A stretch of DNA of 64,000 bases from Aureispira sp. CCB-QB1 (GTDB lineage Bacteria > Bacteroidota > Bacteroidia > Chitinophagales > Saprospiraceae), in the NCBI RefSeq assembly GCF_000724545.1, contig NZ_JHBV01000025.1, forward strand, positions 1 to 64,000, read 5' to 3'. Made by a program: the position numbers and the translations under genes. The notes beneath the pieces were generated by a model, which ran no database searches, was not told where the DNA came from, and saw only the letters and a list, made by a program, of their open reading frames with translations. Shown piece by piece: positions 30,103 through 39,932 of the stretch. The number at the start of each line of letters is the position of its first letter. The stretch's first letter is position 1.

Positions 30103-31179
30103 TTAAGAAGAAAAAGTCGAGAAAATCATATCCAATTTGCGCATTTCTGGTCGCTTTTTTTGCCCAGGAGCATGAATAAAACCATCCAAAATAATAACAC
30201 GATTATTGGCAGGGTCTTTAATCATATATGTTACAAAAGAGCCTCCCATAAAGTCATTTACCATACCCCACAAGCCCCTAGCTTGTAACGCTTCTTTTTT
30301 GTCAAATGTCATTTCTTGATAATAAATTGGCAAGACCCGATCATCGATTTGCATGTATGAATTTTCGATGTGCGTGGAGAAATAAACTTTTGTCAATTGA
30401 TTTCTAATCCTTTTGTGATTTTCAGGGCTAAGTGCTGTTGAATCAGCGAGTGGCAGTGTGTAGATAAAGATATTGCTACTTGTTTTGTTGGTTTCTCTTC
30501 TTAACCAAATAGAGTTACTATCAATGTTTGCTAGAGCAAATTCTTTGGGTATTTTTAAGTCAATCTTAAACGTCTCGTAGATCGCATTGGTTGCATCTGT
30601 ATTAGAGCCAGGAGCATAGATTTGTTGAATGAACAATTCCGTATCCGCTTTATTGAATTGCTTCATTACCTCCTGATAGTCTTTTTTTACAGTTTTGAGT
30701 AATTCTTCTCTAGTAGGACCAAACCAATAAATGACAGTCTGCCCTTGCGCCCAACGATCTCTATGAATGGCAATTCTATAATTGGACTGTTTTTTTGCTT
30801 TTTCAACATTTTCAGGACCAATTGCTTTTCGAATTTCAGCACTTGCAGGATCATTCATATCGTCCAAAGCGCCCATTATAATAATAGCACGATGTGTTTT
30901 TAGAATTTTCCCTTCTTTAAATTGTTTGGGAGTTTTATAACGCAAATCATAAATTGGTTCAGGCTGTGGAGTAACAGGATACAAGGCTTCGAAATAATTT
31001 CTAAAGGTATCTCCAATCGTTGTTGTCCAAGTATACTCATCGGCAACGACCATTATGTTGTCTACTTTTCCATAAGCGCTAGGTGTAATCGCAATGCTTG
31101 TGCGTTGTTCTTGTGTACAACTGAAAAGTAAACTAATTAAGATGATGGTGGTTATGATAAAGCTTAAATGATGCTGCAT
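30103..31179 (-). CDS. DUF4837 lipoprotein
   Basis: 358 residues. Signal MQHHLSFIITTIILISLLFSC with a lipobox, then the DUF4837 domain: GKVDNIMVVADEYTWTTTIG, LPQPEP-like LYPVTPQPEPIYDLRYKTP, later LPLADSTALSP and GLWGMVNDFMGGSFVTYMIKD. The family occurs as single-copy lipoproteins in Bacteroidota; function not known. The signature blocks match well. Confidence 0.87.
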   Translation of the reverse strand: MQHHLSFIITTIILISLLFSCTQEQRTSIAITPSAYGKVDNIMVVADEYTWTTTIGDTFRNYFEALYPVTPQPEPIYDLRYKTPKQFKEGKILKTHRAIIIMGALDDMNDPASAEIRKAIGPENVEKAKKQSNYRIAIHRDRWAQGQTVIYWFGPTREELLKTVKKDYQEVMKQFNKADTELFIQQIYAPGSNTDATNAIYETFKIDLKIPKEFALANIDSNSIWLRRETNKTSSNIFIYTLPLADSTALSPENHKRIRNQLTKVYFSTHIENSYMQIDDRVLPIYYQEMTFDKKEALQARGLWGMVNDFMGGSFVTYMIKDPANNRVIILDGFIHAPGQKKRPEMRKLDMIFSTFSS

Positions 31180-31635
31180 TAGATTAAATGGTTTGAATAG
31201 TTGTCATCGAAATAGTCTGTTATCTATCTAGATGCAGATAAAACAATAAAAGTTGCTCTAATTTCTAAATTGCTGCAAAATTAACGATAATATAACGACT
31301 AAATCAAGATTCATACTATAAATTTTTATTGGATTGTTACTCGGTTTTATTTCAGAGCTTAAAAAGAGTAACTTGTTGGAGTTTTTGGCGCTTGTTGGGT
31401 CACATTATAGACCTCAAAAACAAAAAAAATAGAAAAAAGATGTTTCTTTAGAAACAAAATGATTTATTTTTTAAATTTTAAACAACTTGTTGAAACATTT
31501 TTTTGCAAAAAGAGTATAAGAAACTTGCAAACTGAAAAATGTTAGCTTATATTTGTATCACACTTGACAATAATCAAAATTAAAACAAAATGTTTTAGAA
31601 CATTTTCTTTTTTGAAAAACAAAATTAGAAACACA
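31180..31635. other. recA upstream region
   Basis: 456 bp between the divergent DUF4837 and recA genes. A promoter-like TTG at 31525 and TATATTTG at 31548-31555 precede recA; otherwise AT-rich and featureless. Confidence 0.45.
31525..31555 (+). promoter_or_regulatory. Putative recA promoter
   Basis: TTG (-33 type, 31525-31527) and TATATTTG (-7 type, 31548-31555) with 20-bp spacing, about 80 bp before the ATG at 31636. No LexA-type box identified. Confidence 0.5.
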
Positions 31636-32694
31636 ATGGCAAAAAAAAGCACTTCTGGAGACGACAATAAATTAAAAGCATTACAAACAACTTTAGATCG
31701 TTTAAAGAAAACTTATGGAAAAGGAGCAGTAATGCGTTTGGGAGATCATCAAGTTGAAAAGGTTGAAACCATTTCTACAGGTTCGGTAGCCTTAGATGTA
31801 GCTTTAGGTACAAGTGGATTTCCAAAAGGACGTGTTGTAGAAATATATGGTCCAGAGTCATCAGGTAAAACAACAATTGCTTTGCATGCAATCGCTGAAT
31901 GTCAAAAAAATGGTGGCATTGCTGCGTTTATTGATGCAGAGCATGCTTTTGATCGTTTTTATGCAGAAGGTCTTGGTATTGATGTTGACGAGTTAATTTT
32001 TGCACAACCTGACCATGGTGAACAAGCATTGGAAATTGCTGAAAGTTTAATCCGTTCTGGGGCAATTGATATTTTGGTAGTGGATTCTGTTGCTGCTTTG
32101 GTTCCTCGTAGCGAAATAGAGGGGGAAATGGGAGACTCTAAAATGGGATTGCAAGCTCGTTTGATGTCACAAGCAATGCGTAAATTAACTTCTGTTATTA
32201 GCAAAACAAATTGTTGTTGTATTTTTATCAACCAATTGCGTGAAAAAATTGGGGTGATGTTCGGAAATCCTGAAACAACTACTGGTGGTAATGCTTTGAA
32301 ATTCTATGCTTCTCAACGTTTGGACATTCGCCGTTCTGGTGGTGCAATCAAAGATAGAGAAGGAAAAGTAATCGGAAACCATGTCAAAGTGAAAATTGTT
32401 AAGAATAAATTAGCTCCTCCATTCCAAGTAGCAGAATTTGATATTATGTATGGAGAAGGAATTTCTAAGAGTGGTGAAATTGTAGATTTGGGAACGGAAT
32501 TTAATATTCTTTCTAAAAGTGGTGCTTGGTATGGTTATGGCGATGGTAAGATTGCTCAAGGTAGAGAAGCTGCTAAGCAGTTTATGTTAGATAATCCTGA
32601 AGTAGCAGAAGAGATCGAAGCTAAAATCCGCGCTAAATTAACAGGAATAGAATTTGAAGAAGAAAATACAGAAGTGGAAGCTGCTGATGCATAA
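31636..32694 (+). CDS. recA: Recombinase RecA
   Basis: 352 residues from ATG 31636, where the conserved N-terminus [10 protein letters not shown] starts (a TTG-initiated longer frame exists but is not conserved). Walker [10 protein letters not shown] (72-80), FIDAEHAFD, the L2-type region [23 protein letters not shown], and an acidic C-terminus. RecA forms filaments on single-stranded DNA for strand exchange and SOS signalling. Length is typical. Terminator follows. Confidence 0.98.
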   Translation: MAKKSTSGDDNKLKALQTTLDRLKKTYGKGAVMRLGDHQVEKVETISTGSVALDVALGTSGFPKGRVVEIYGPESSGKTTIALHAIAECQKNGGIAAFIDAEHAFDRFYAEGLGIDVDELIFAQPDHGEQALEIAESLIRSGAIDILVVDSVAALVPRSEIEGEMGDSKMGLQARLMSQAMRKLTSVISKTNCCCIFINQLREKIGVMFGNPETTTGGNALKFYASQRLDIRRSGGAIKDREGKVIGNHVKVKIVKNKLAPPFQVAEFDIMYGEGISKSGEIVDLGTEFNILSKSGAWYGYGDGKIAQGREAAKQFMLDNPEVAEEIEAKIRAKLTGIEFEEENTEVEAADA

Positions 32695-32742
32695 TACTCA
32701 GCACGTAATCCTATCTGTATAGGTTATTATAAAATAAGATGC

Positions 32743-32776
32743 ATGCCTCTTAACAATTGTTGAGGGGCATTTTTTG
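32743..32776 (+). terminator. Terminator after recA
   Basis: GCCTCTTAACA pairs with TGTTGAGGGGC (two G-U pairs) followed by TTTTTT, about 48 bp after the recA stop. Confidence 0.75.
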
Positions 32777-32984
32777 TAGTATGGTATTCTACAAACTTTA
32801 TCTAAATATCTTTAGTATACCACAATGCGACATCTGCTAATTATCTCTTCAAGGAGACTTTACAGAGGACAGAGAAACTTTAGAGAATTACTTTTACATT
32901 ATTAAGAAAAAGAGTTGTATTTGTACAGTAGATATAGTAATTTACTAAGAAAACTTGTTCTGTCTTAAATCGCACTGCCACAAT

Positions 32985-35900
32985 ATGTTGTATAAGATAA
33001 TTTTAATTTTATTTCTGCTTGTCAACCTTTTTGTTAATTGTCTGGGACAAGTTGATGTTGCTAAAATTCTCAAAAATGAAGGCGTTACTGGATTAGAAAA
33101 TCTAATAATACAAAAGCCTTCTTATCAATGGGAAGCCAAGGATTTCCATCAAATTTATTTGTTTTTTAAGCAGGTAGGCTATGAGGATAGACAGCAATTG
33201 TATTCGATTTTAGGGGAGCGATTATTAGGACCGAGTTTAAGTATGTCTATTAATAGACAGTTTTTAGATGGGGAGGAAATGATGCAGAGTTTTGCTTTGT
33301 TAGAGGATTATAGGGTACAACTGAAAGAGGCTGAAAAGTGGAATGATTGGGCTTTTATTACACAGATTCTAGCAGAAAATGCCTATTATCACCTAGATGC
33401 ATTTTCTCAAATTGGGCGGTATTATGATGAATTGATGTCTGTATGGGATTGGGTAGATAAAAAGAAACAAAGATACTATGCTGTCTTAGCTGGAAATCAT
33501 TTTATGGCTGTAGAGCAAAATTATGAGAGAGCAGCTACTTACTTTCTAAAAGTCATAAATTCTACAGCGTTTACTAAAAAAGAAAAGCTAAATATCTATA
33601 GCAGTTTGTCTGAGCTGTATTTAAGGAAAAAAGATTTTAACCGAGCTTTGGAATACGGAAGTATTGTGCTAAAATCGGAAATGCATGATTCGATTAAATA
33701 TTTACAGCAGTTGACTCGTTCGGGGAATATTTATAAAGAATTAGGAAATTTTAGAGCAGCGGAAGATTGTTTTTTGACAGCGAAAGACTTGTTGCCTAAA
33801 GAAGAAAAACTAGCCTATGATCCTTATGCTAAAATCAATTATTCGTATGTCTATAGTGGGTTGTTAGAAATTCAATTAGAACGAAAAAAATTGAAAAAGG
33901 CAGTTCCTTATGTTGAGATGCTAGAGAAGCATTTGCCCTATTTTGTCGCACAAGGACAGGGAGCTTTTTTAGTCTTAAACCCTCTAATGCAATATTATAC
34001 CATTAAAAACGATACTACAAGTTACTTGTATTTAGAGAAAATTCTAAAAGAGAATGAGAATAGAGTTCCTTTTGCATTTATGGCAAAAACGCTTACTATT
34101 AGAGGGGATTATTGGTTTCAACGAAAGAATCTAACCCTTGCTTTGAATTTATACAATCGTGCTTTAGATTTATTAAAAAATACAAGTACTAATGAATTAG
34201 TAGTATATACACAAGATGAACCACAAGCGTTAGAGACATTGACTAAAAAATTGGATTTGTTGCATTGGCAACGTCAATATAATAATAGCATAGCGACAGA
34301 AGAGGATTTTTATAGAACTACACAACAAGCAAGAGGTCTATTGGATCAGATTCGTCAAAGTTTGACGACAAAAAGTGCCAAGCAAAAGCTATTGGATAAT
34401 GCTCCAAAAATTTATGAATACTCTTTGGAAGCAATTGGTAGACTGTACAAGGATTCTAAAGATATAGCATATTTGAGAGAAATGTTTACCCTTATAGAAA
34501 AGAGTAAGGCGATTCTTTTGTCAGAGGCACTAAATGAAAATCTAGCACAGAGTTTTGGAGGAGTGCCCGATACGTTGCGTACAGAAGAACGGAATTTAGC
34601 AAATGATATTAAAATTTATGAGTCTAAATTATTAGATGCGCAACGGAAAGATAAAACAATTGCTATTGCGGCTTTTCAAGATATTTTACTTCGAAAACGA
34701 GCAGAGTTGGATCAACTAAAAAAGCATTTAGAAGCATCGTATCCTAAATATTATGAATTGAAATTTCAAGATAGGGTTGTTTCGGTTGAAGCTGTTCAAG
34801 AAATTTTAGCGGACAAGCAGGCAACTTTTGTCTCTTACTTTGTCGGGGAAAGAAACTTGTATATGTTGAGTTTGACAAGTGATCAGATAAATATTCAAAT
34901 AGAAACATTAGTAGGAGATAACCGAAACAGTTTTTCAAAAGATTTACTGACTTTAAAAAGGCGATTATCTAATATTTTGGATGTTCAATCTTACTCAAAG
35001 AAAAAGTTTGATGATTTTTGTACTCAAAGTCATCGTTTGTATCAATTGTTGTTGAGTAAAGTTGTAAATAGTTCTAAAAAGATCATTATTTCAGCAGATG
35101 GTTTGTTGCATTACATTCCTTTTGAGACATTGTTGATGGAAAAAGTCAATGTGGAAACAGTTGATTTTAAAGATTTGCCTTATTTGTTGAAAAAATATGA
35201 GGTTAGTTATCAGTATACGGCCTCGCTATGGTTAGAATTATTAAAGAAAGAAGTTATTGTTAAATCTGATCGAAAAGGAATCTTAGGAATGGCGGCTACT
35301 TATCAACAGCCTGTTACAAATATACCACAAGATCGGATGGTTTTACGTCAGAATTTGGTAGAATTGGAAGGTGCGAAAAACGAAGTTCTTTTTTTAAAAC
35401 AAACATTTAAAGGAAAATTTTGGTTAGAAACCTCTGCTACAGAGGCTAACTTTAAACAATCTTCGGGAAATTATTCTATTGTTCATTTGGCTCTACATGG
35501 TTTGGTGAATAATAAATTGCCGATGAAGTCGGGATTAGTGTTTACAGAAAATGGAGATACCATAGAAGATAATATTTTATTTGCTTACGAATTGTCAAGT
35601 TTGGATTTAAACACGGATTTGTTAGTGCTTTCTGCTTGTTCGACAGGTGATGGTATTTACCAAAAGGGAGAGGGAGTACTGAGCTTAGGGCGTGGTTTTA
35701 TGTATGCTGGTGCTGCCAGTATTTTAACAACACTTTGGCAAATTAACGATCAATCGACACAAACCATCATGCAATATTTTTATCAAAACTTACATAAGGG
35801 GATGGAAAAAGATGTTGCACTACAGCAAGCAAAATTGAGTTATCTGGCGGCGGCAGATGGTCCGATTGGTCACCCTGTATTTTGGGCAGCTTATGTGCTA

Positions 35901-36026
35901 ATTGGAGATACAGGAGTTGTCGCTATTGATTCTAAAACTACTTCTGCTTGGTGGTGGGGGTTGATAGGCTTTATAGTTGTATTGATAGTAATGGGGGGCT
36001 TACGTAAAAAAGCATTGGCAGAATAA
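32985..36026 (+). CDS. TPR-CHAT domain protein with C-terminal membrane anchor
   Basis: 1013 residues from ATG 32985, where a signal-like segment MLYKIILILFLLVNLFVNCL begins. Tetratricopeptide repeats cover about 150-420 (for example NIYSSLSELYLRKKDFNRAL and FRAAEDCFLTAKDLL), then a coiled coil (about 530-580) and the CHAT caspase-like domain (about 690-985) with the catalytic dyad His838 (LALHG) and Cys885 (LSACSTG). One membrane helix near the C-terminus (WWWGLIGFIVVLIVMGG). CHAT proteins are proteases regulated by partners; substrate unknown. First gene of an operon with a DUF4261 protein and a small membrane protein. Confidence 0.9.
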   Translation: MLYKIILILFLLVNLFVNCLGQVDVAKILKNEGVTGLENLIIQKPSYQWEAKDFHQIYLFFKQVGYEDRQQLYSILGERLLGPSLSMSINRQFLDGEEMMQSFALLEDYRVQLKEAEKWNDWAFITQILAENAYYHLDAFSQIGRYYDELMSVWDWVDKKKQRYYAVLAGNHFMAVEQNYERAATYFLKVINSTAFTKKEKLNIYSSLSELYLRKKDFNRALEYGSIVLKSEMHDSIKYLQQLTRSGNIYKELGNFRAAEDCFLTAKDLLPKEEKLAYDPYAKINYSYVYSGLLEIQLERKKLKKAVPYVEMLEKHLPYFVAQGQGAFLVLNPLMQYYTIKNDTTSYLYLEKILKENENRVPFAFMAKTLTIRGDYWFQRKNLTLALNLYNRALDLLKNTSTNELVVYTQDEPQALETLTKKLDLLHWQRQYNNSIATEEDFYRTTQQARGLLDQIRQSLTTKSAKQKLLDNAPKIYEYSLEAIGRLYKDSKDIAYLREMFTLIEKSKAILLSEALNENLAQSFGGVPDTLRTEERNLANDIKIYESKLLDAQRKDKTIAIAAFQDILLRKRAELDQLKKHLEASYPKYYELKFQDRVVSVEAVQEILADKQATFVSYFVGERNLYMLSLTSDQINIQIETLVGDNRNSFSKDLLTLKRRLSNILDVQSYSKKKFDDFCTQSHRLYQLLLSKVVNSSKKIIISADGLLHYIPFETLLMEKVNVETVDFKDLPYLLKKYEVSYQYTASLWLELLKKEVIVKSDRKGILGMAATYQQPVTNIPQDRMVLRQNLVELEGAKNEVLFLKQTFKGKFWLETSATEANFKQSSGNYSIVHLALHGLVNNKLPMKSGLVFTENGDTIEDNILFAYELSSLDLNTDLLVLSACSTGDGIYQKGEGVLSLGRGFMYAGAASILTTLWQINDQSTQTIMQYFYQNLHKGMEKDVALQQAKLSYLAAADGPIGHPVFWAAYVLIGDTGVVAIDSKTTSAWWWGLIGFIVVLIVMGGLRKKALAE

Positions 36027-36064
36027 ATGTGGTAAGTATGGAGTATTCTAATAAATAAAAAAAT

Positions 36065-36886
36065 ATGGGGCTATTTGATTGGTTCAAAAATAAAAAAAAA
36101 GAAGGGAAAATGACCGAAAAAGATTTTTCAATAGAACAGTCTGAGTCCTCTATTTTGTTGTCTATGCCGATGTTTAATGGGGTGGACTCGTATAATTTGC
36201 AAGCTGTAATAGACGATTTAAAAAGTTATTGGAAGTTAGACGTGTCGGACGTTAATGGAGATGCAAAGACTGCTACGATGAGTATTGATGGTGTATTGGT
36301 GGCTTTGGCTAGTATGCCAGCGCCAATTCCTGCCAAAGATATTGAGGATATTGCTCCTCACAATTATTTATGGAAAAACGCTGAAGAAGATTGTCGAAAT
36401 CATCAAAGCCATGCGATTGTGACGGTGCTTTCGAGTAAAAATGTAGCTATCTTGGAGCGTTACAAGATGTTGACAAAACTAAATGCTTCGATATTAAGGA
36501 CTTCTGGAGCTATTGGAATTTATCAAGGAACTCAAACACTTTTGTTACCAAAAGATTTGTACTTAGATTTTGCCAATTTCTTGTTAGAAGAAGAGCTTCC
36601 TATTCAATTATGGGTTTATATTGGTTTGATTGGGAGTCAAGATGGAAGTAGTGTGTATACATTTGGTTTAAAAGATTTTCAAAAAAGAGAAATAGAAGTT
36701 CTAGATAGCAAGCTAGAAAAAATGGATCTATATGATTTTCTATTGTCCATTGTTAATTATGTTGTCGCACAGGATGTTGTGCTACAAGACGGGGAAACAA
36801 TAGGATTTTCAGCCGAGCAAAAAATAGCAATCCGTGTTTCTGAAGGACGATTTTTAGAAGGAAATACCATAAAACTAGAACTTTAA
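36065..36886 (+). CDS. DUF4261-like protein
   Basis: 273 residues, soluble. An N-terminal basic stretch MGLFDWFKNKKKEGKM precedes a domain with the MPAPIPAKDIE signature, and later blocks HAIVTVLSS, SGAIGIYQGTQTLLLPKDLYLDFAN and VYTFGLKDFQKREIEVLDS, which I associate with DUF4261. Function unknown. It starts 38 bp after the CHAT gene and overlaps the next gene by one base (TAATG), so the three form an operon. Confidence 0.7.
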   Translation: MGLFDWFKNKKKEGKMTEKDFSIEQSESSILLSMPMFNGVDSYNLQAVIDDLKSYWKLDVSDVNGDAKTATMSIDGVLVALASMPAPIPAKDIEDIAPHNYLWKNAEEDCRNHQSHAIVTVLSSKNVAILERYKMLTKLNASILRTSGAIGIYQGTQTLLLPKDLYLDFANFLLEEELPIQLWVYIGLIGSQDGSSVYTFGLKDFQKREIEVLDSKLEKMDLYDFLLSIVNYVVAQDVVLQDGETIGFSAEQKIAIRVSEGRFLEGNTIKLEL

Positions 36887-37251
36887 TGGAAAGAGAAGCA
36901 TTATTAGACAGCCAAGAAAAAACTTCTAAAGGAAGTTGGATGCCTCTGTTATGGGGCGTTGGAAGTGTTTTGTTGGGAATGCTAAGCTTTATGCTGTCGT
37001 TGGGAATGCAATTGAATAAGTACCTTCTGAAGATTGCAATAGAACGAGATGCCGACTTGTCATTTAGTGCAATGTCAACAAGTGTGGGCTTGAAAATTTT
37101 TATCTTGATGGTTGCTTTAGGTGGACTTTGGGGAGGATGGAAATATCACAAAACAGGGGATAAAAGTATGAGGATCGTTGTTCTATTTGGTATCGCTTTA
37201 GCCGTATTGGCTATTGTATTTTTATTGGTACCAATTTATAACTATCTGTAA
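36886..37251 (+). CDS. Small membrane protein of the CHAT operon
   Basis: 121 residues with three membrane helices (about 14-37, 59-78, 93-116). ATG overlaps the previous stop codon by one base, implying translational coupling. No family recognised. Together with the CHAT protease and DUF4261 protein this suggests a membrane-linked module. Confidence 0.75.
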   Translation: MEREALLDSQEKTSKGSWMPLLWGVGSVLLGMLSFMLSLGMQLNKYLLKIAIERDADLSFSAMSTSVGLKIFILMVALGGLWGGWKYHKTGDKSMRIVVLFGIALAVLAIVFLLVPIYNYL

Positions 37252-37348
37252 CAGCCGTTGCAATTTATAATCAAACGACGTTCGATCTCAGAGAGTATCA
37301 CATCAAACTTAGATAAACAAAATGTATGGTAATGGATTGGATATTAAA

Positions 37349-37397
37349 GCCAAATACTGAAAAAGCGTTTAAAACGTAAGTTTGTTCAGTATTTGGC
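37349..37397. terminator. Bidirectional terminator
   Basis: Perfect 13-bp inverted repeat (37349-37361 with 37385-37397) around a 23-nt loop, between the convergent CHAT-operon membrane gene and the PorE-like gene. T-runs are short. Confidence 0.6.
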
Positions 37398-37421
37398 AAT
37401 AGGAAGGTGGAAAGATTTTGT

Positions 37422-39683
37422 TTAAAAACCTTCGTATACATCTTTGGGAATACGACCATCAGGTTTGGTATCGGTATCCAAGCCCTCTTCTTCATTCCAT
37501 CCACGGAAGCCCTCTCCAACACGCTCTCCATCAACATACTTGATAACAAAAGCATATTCAAACCCTGAGTTGTTTAATACGTAAGAAAGTGCGTTAAGAG
37601 CATCGGATTTTCTTTTAAAACCGTCAATGTTTTCCTCGTTGGTTTCTTTGCTAACCACTAAGATTCGTTTCAGACCACTGCTAATTTTTTCTGTTGATAA
37701 ACGACCAATTTCTTTTAAAACTTCGTATTTATCAGCTCTAAATTTACGGACAGCAGATACTTGAATTTTGTACACAACCGATGGAGGGGCAATTGGACTA
37801 GGAGGGTAAGGTCCAGGGAAAATAGGCAGTTCTTTAATGTCTTCTTGTTTGACGATTTGAGGCTCATGATAAGGCTGAGGAATTCCATCTTCGTCATAGT
37901 ATAACTTTCGATAATCTCCCAATCCTGCAATAGCATCTAACTCATAGAAAATTTTTAAGGTGTCTCCTGTGTATTCAATCCCTAAATTAGGGTCAATGGG
38001 ATCGACAGGCAATTGATAAGCATTGCTATTAGAGTTGTAATGTGCTGCCATGATGTAATAACGGATGTCTTGTGGATCTACTCTTGGAGGCAGAACAATA
38101 TCTGTCCGAGCGATTAATTCAACATCATTACTAATATTCTCTGATTGGCTTCCTGTTGTGAATGGGAAACTAGCTACTTGAAAATTTTCTTTTTCGATGG
38201 AGATAATGTAAGAAGTATTAGGCTCTAAATTTTTGAACTCATATTCTCCAACCGCCAGTATACGTTCGTCAATCAATTCTTCATCGCCCAAGTTTGTTTT
38301 TTGAAAAAGCTTAATGTTAAGATCTTTCAATAGACCTCGTTCGGGATAATCCGAATCTCGAATAGCACCAGATATTGCCAGCTCTATATTTTCAATACCA
38401 AAGTAAAAAATATCATCATCTGTTGTTGTAGAACGTTCTGGCTCAAATGGACGATTAGAAACTAGATATCCTCCACCATGTGCTTCACTGATTGTATAAT
38501 ATAGATCATCTGCTGCCGAATTGACAGGAAAGCCTAAATTTTGGGCAACTTCCCACTGTAGCTTTTCCCCCTTAGATTTGAAGATGTCCAAACCACCAGC
38601 ACTCACACGACCATTAGAACTAAAATAAAGGGTTCCTGTTGGTTTGTGATAAAAAGGGCTAATCTCGTCTCCAATACTATTGACATTTCTCCCTAAATTT
38701 TTAGGCAAAGTAAAGCTTTTGATATTGCTGTTTACGGGACGAGTTGTATACCACAAGTCCAAGCCACCTTTTCCACCTTTTCGATTGGAAGCAAAGTATA
38801 AAATTTCTTGATTATCTGAGGTGACAACCACAGGATGGGTGGTATTGGCATCGTCAGGATTGATATAGTCTGGCAAGATCGTTGGAGCAGACCATTGCCC
38901 ACCTCCCAAGTTCTCCATTAAATAAATGGCACATTGAGGTTTGCCGTCAATAATATCACACTGAGTAAAGTAAAAACGATTGCCGTCTTGTGTAAATGAA
39001 CCATTGCCAAAATGTGTACGTTCCATTTTGCCAACAAAAATAGAAGGAACTTGAGGACGCACCCAACCATCTGCTTGTTTGACAGTCCTATGAATCTTTG
39101 CTACTCCTTTGATTGTAGAAGAAAAATAGAGCACATCATTCGCAAAAGGGATGGGGGCAAATTCAGTTTTAGCACTGTTTACCTTAGGACTCAAATGCTC
39201 GATTGTAACGGCAGGATTGGTATATTGTTGTGCTTTTAAGGCATAGTTGCAACCTTTTAGCTCATTTTCAACAAATTCTCGGTATAGCTCTTTATCGTCT
39301 CCTTGATAACTTAACAAAAAGCTGTTAAATGCCTCTTTTGCTTTATTAGCAGCGCCTGTTTGTTTGAGAGCCAAGGCATATTTGTACCCAGGCTTGTCAT
39401 ATTTAGGATTGTTATTATCATCTTTTACAACTTCCAACGATTTGACAGCATTTTCGTAATCTCTTAAATCGAGGAAACATCGACCAGCTTTGAAGCTGTA
39501 TTCAGGCTTATCTTTTTTTTCTTCATAAACGCCTCGATAGTATACTGCCGCACGGTACAAATCGCCACTTTTTTCAAAATCTGCAGCCATTTTAGCTCGT
39601 TTTCTCCAAGGAAGTTGATTCTGTGCATTCATACTTGGAGCAAGCAAAAAAGCAATAAGCAAAGTAAAATGTGTTATTTTCAT
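37422..39683 (-). CDS. PorE-like TPR/beta-propeller protein, copy 1
   Basis: 753 residues from ATG 39683, where the signal peptide MKITHFTLLIAFLLAPSMNA begins (an extended frame to 39791 lacks one). TPR-like helices at 30-150 (AAVYYRGVYEEKKDKPEYSF), then PD40 beta-propeller blades at about 160-440 (EILYFASNRKGGKGGLDLWY, GTLYFSSNGRVSAGGLDIFK), a carboxypeptidase-regulatory-like domain (about 470-540), and a C-terminal SPOR-like region (about 635-730: YKIQVSAVRKFRADKYEV). PorE of the type IX system has the same TPR-propeller-CRD order but an OmpA-type end; the SPOR-like end is different here. Role near the cell envelope or peptidoglycan is inferred. Confidence 0.78.
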   Translation of the reverse strand: MKITHFTLLIAFLLAPSMNAQNQLPWRKRAKMAADFEKSGDLYRAAVYYRGVYEEKKDKPEYSFKAGRCFLDLRDYENAVKSLEVVKDDNNNPKYDKPGYKYALALKQTGAANKAKEAFNSFLLSYQGDDKELYREFVENELKGCNYALKAQQYTNPAVTIEHLSPKVNSAKTEFAPIPFANDVLYFSSTIKGVAKIHRTVKQADGWVRPQVPSIFVGKMERTHFGNGSFTQDGNRFYFTQCDIIDGKPQCAIYLMENLGGGQWSAPTILPDYINPDDANTTHPVVVTSDNQEILYFASNRKGGKGGLDLWYTTRPVNSNIKSFTLPKNLGRNVNSIGDEISPFYHKPTGTLYFSSNGRVSAGGLDIFKSKGEKLQWEVAQNLGFPVNSAADDLYYTISEAHGGGYLVSNRPFEPERSTTTDDDIFYFGIENIELAISGAIRDSDYPERGLLKDLNIKLFQKTNLGDEELIDERILAVGEYEFKNLEPNTSYIISIEKENFQVASFPFTTGSQSENISNDVELIARTDIVLPPRVDPQDIRYYIMAAHYNSNSNAYQLPVDPIDPNLGIEYTGDTLKIFYELDAIAGLGDYRKLYYDEDGIPQPYHEPQIVKQEDIKELPIFPGPYPPSPIAPPSVVYKIQVSAVRKFRADKYEVLKEIGRLSTEKISSGLKRILVVSKETNEENIDGFKRKSDALNALSYVLNNSGFEYAFVIKYVDGERVGEGFRGWNEEEGLDTDTKPDGRIPKDVYEGF

Positions 39684-39932
39684 TCTGTAAATTCTTTGTT
39701 GGGAAGACAAGTAATGGGAGTTCTTGAAAATCATTGGTTGCCCGATAAAACAACTACAATAAAAGCGTTCTATCCATGTTGATAACAGCACATGCCCTAA
39801 CTTTGAACGTTTCAGATTTTAGGTAAACCCCGAATGAAAAAACAAGGTTGTCTCTAAAATCTGAAACACTAACAATTATTCTATTAATATGTAAGGGATT
39901 GTTTCTTTTTAGTCTTTGAGTAGGTGTTTCAA

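Noticed and set aside
30064-30288. 74-residue plus-strand frame
   Set aside because: Antisense to the 3' end of the DUF4837 gene, no start context.
37298-37561. 87-residue minus-strand frame
   Set aside because: Overlaps the 3' end of the PorE-like gene in another frame and contains the terminator hairpin.
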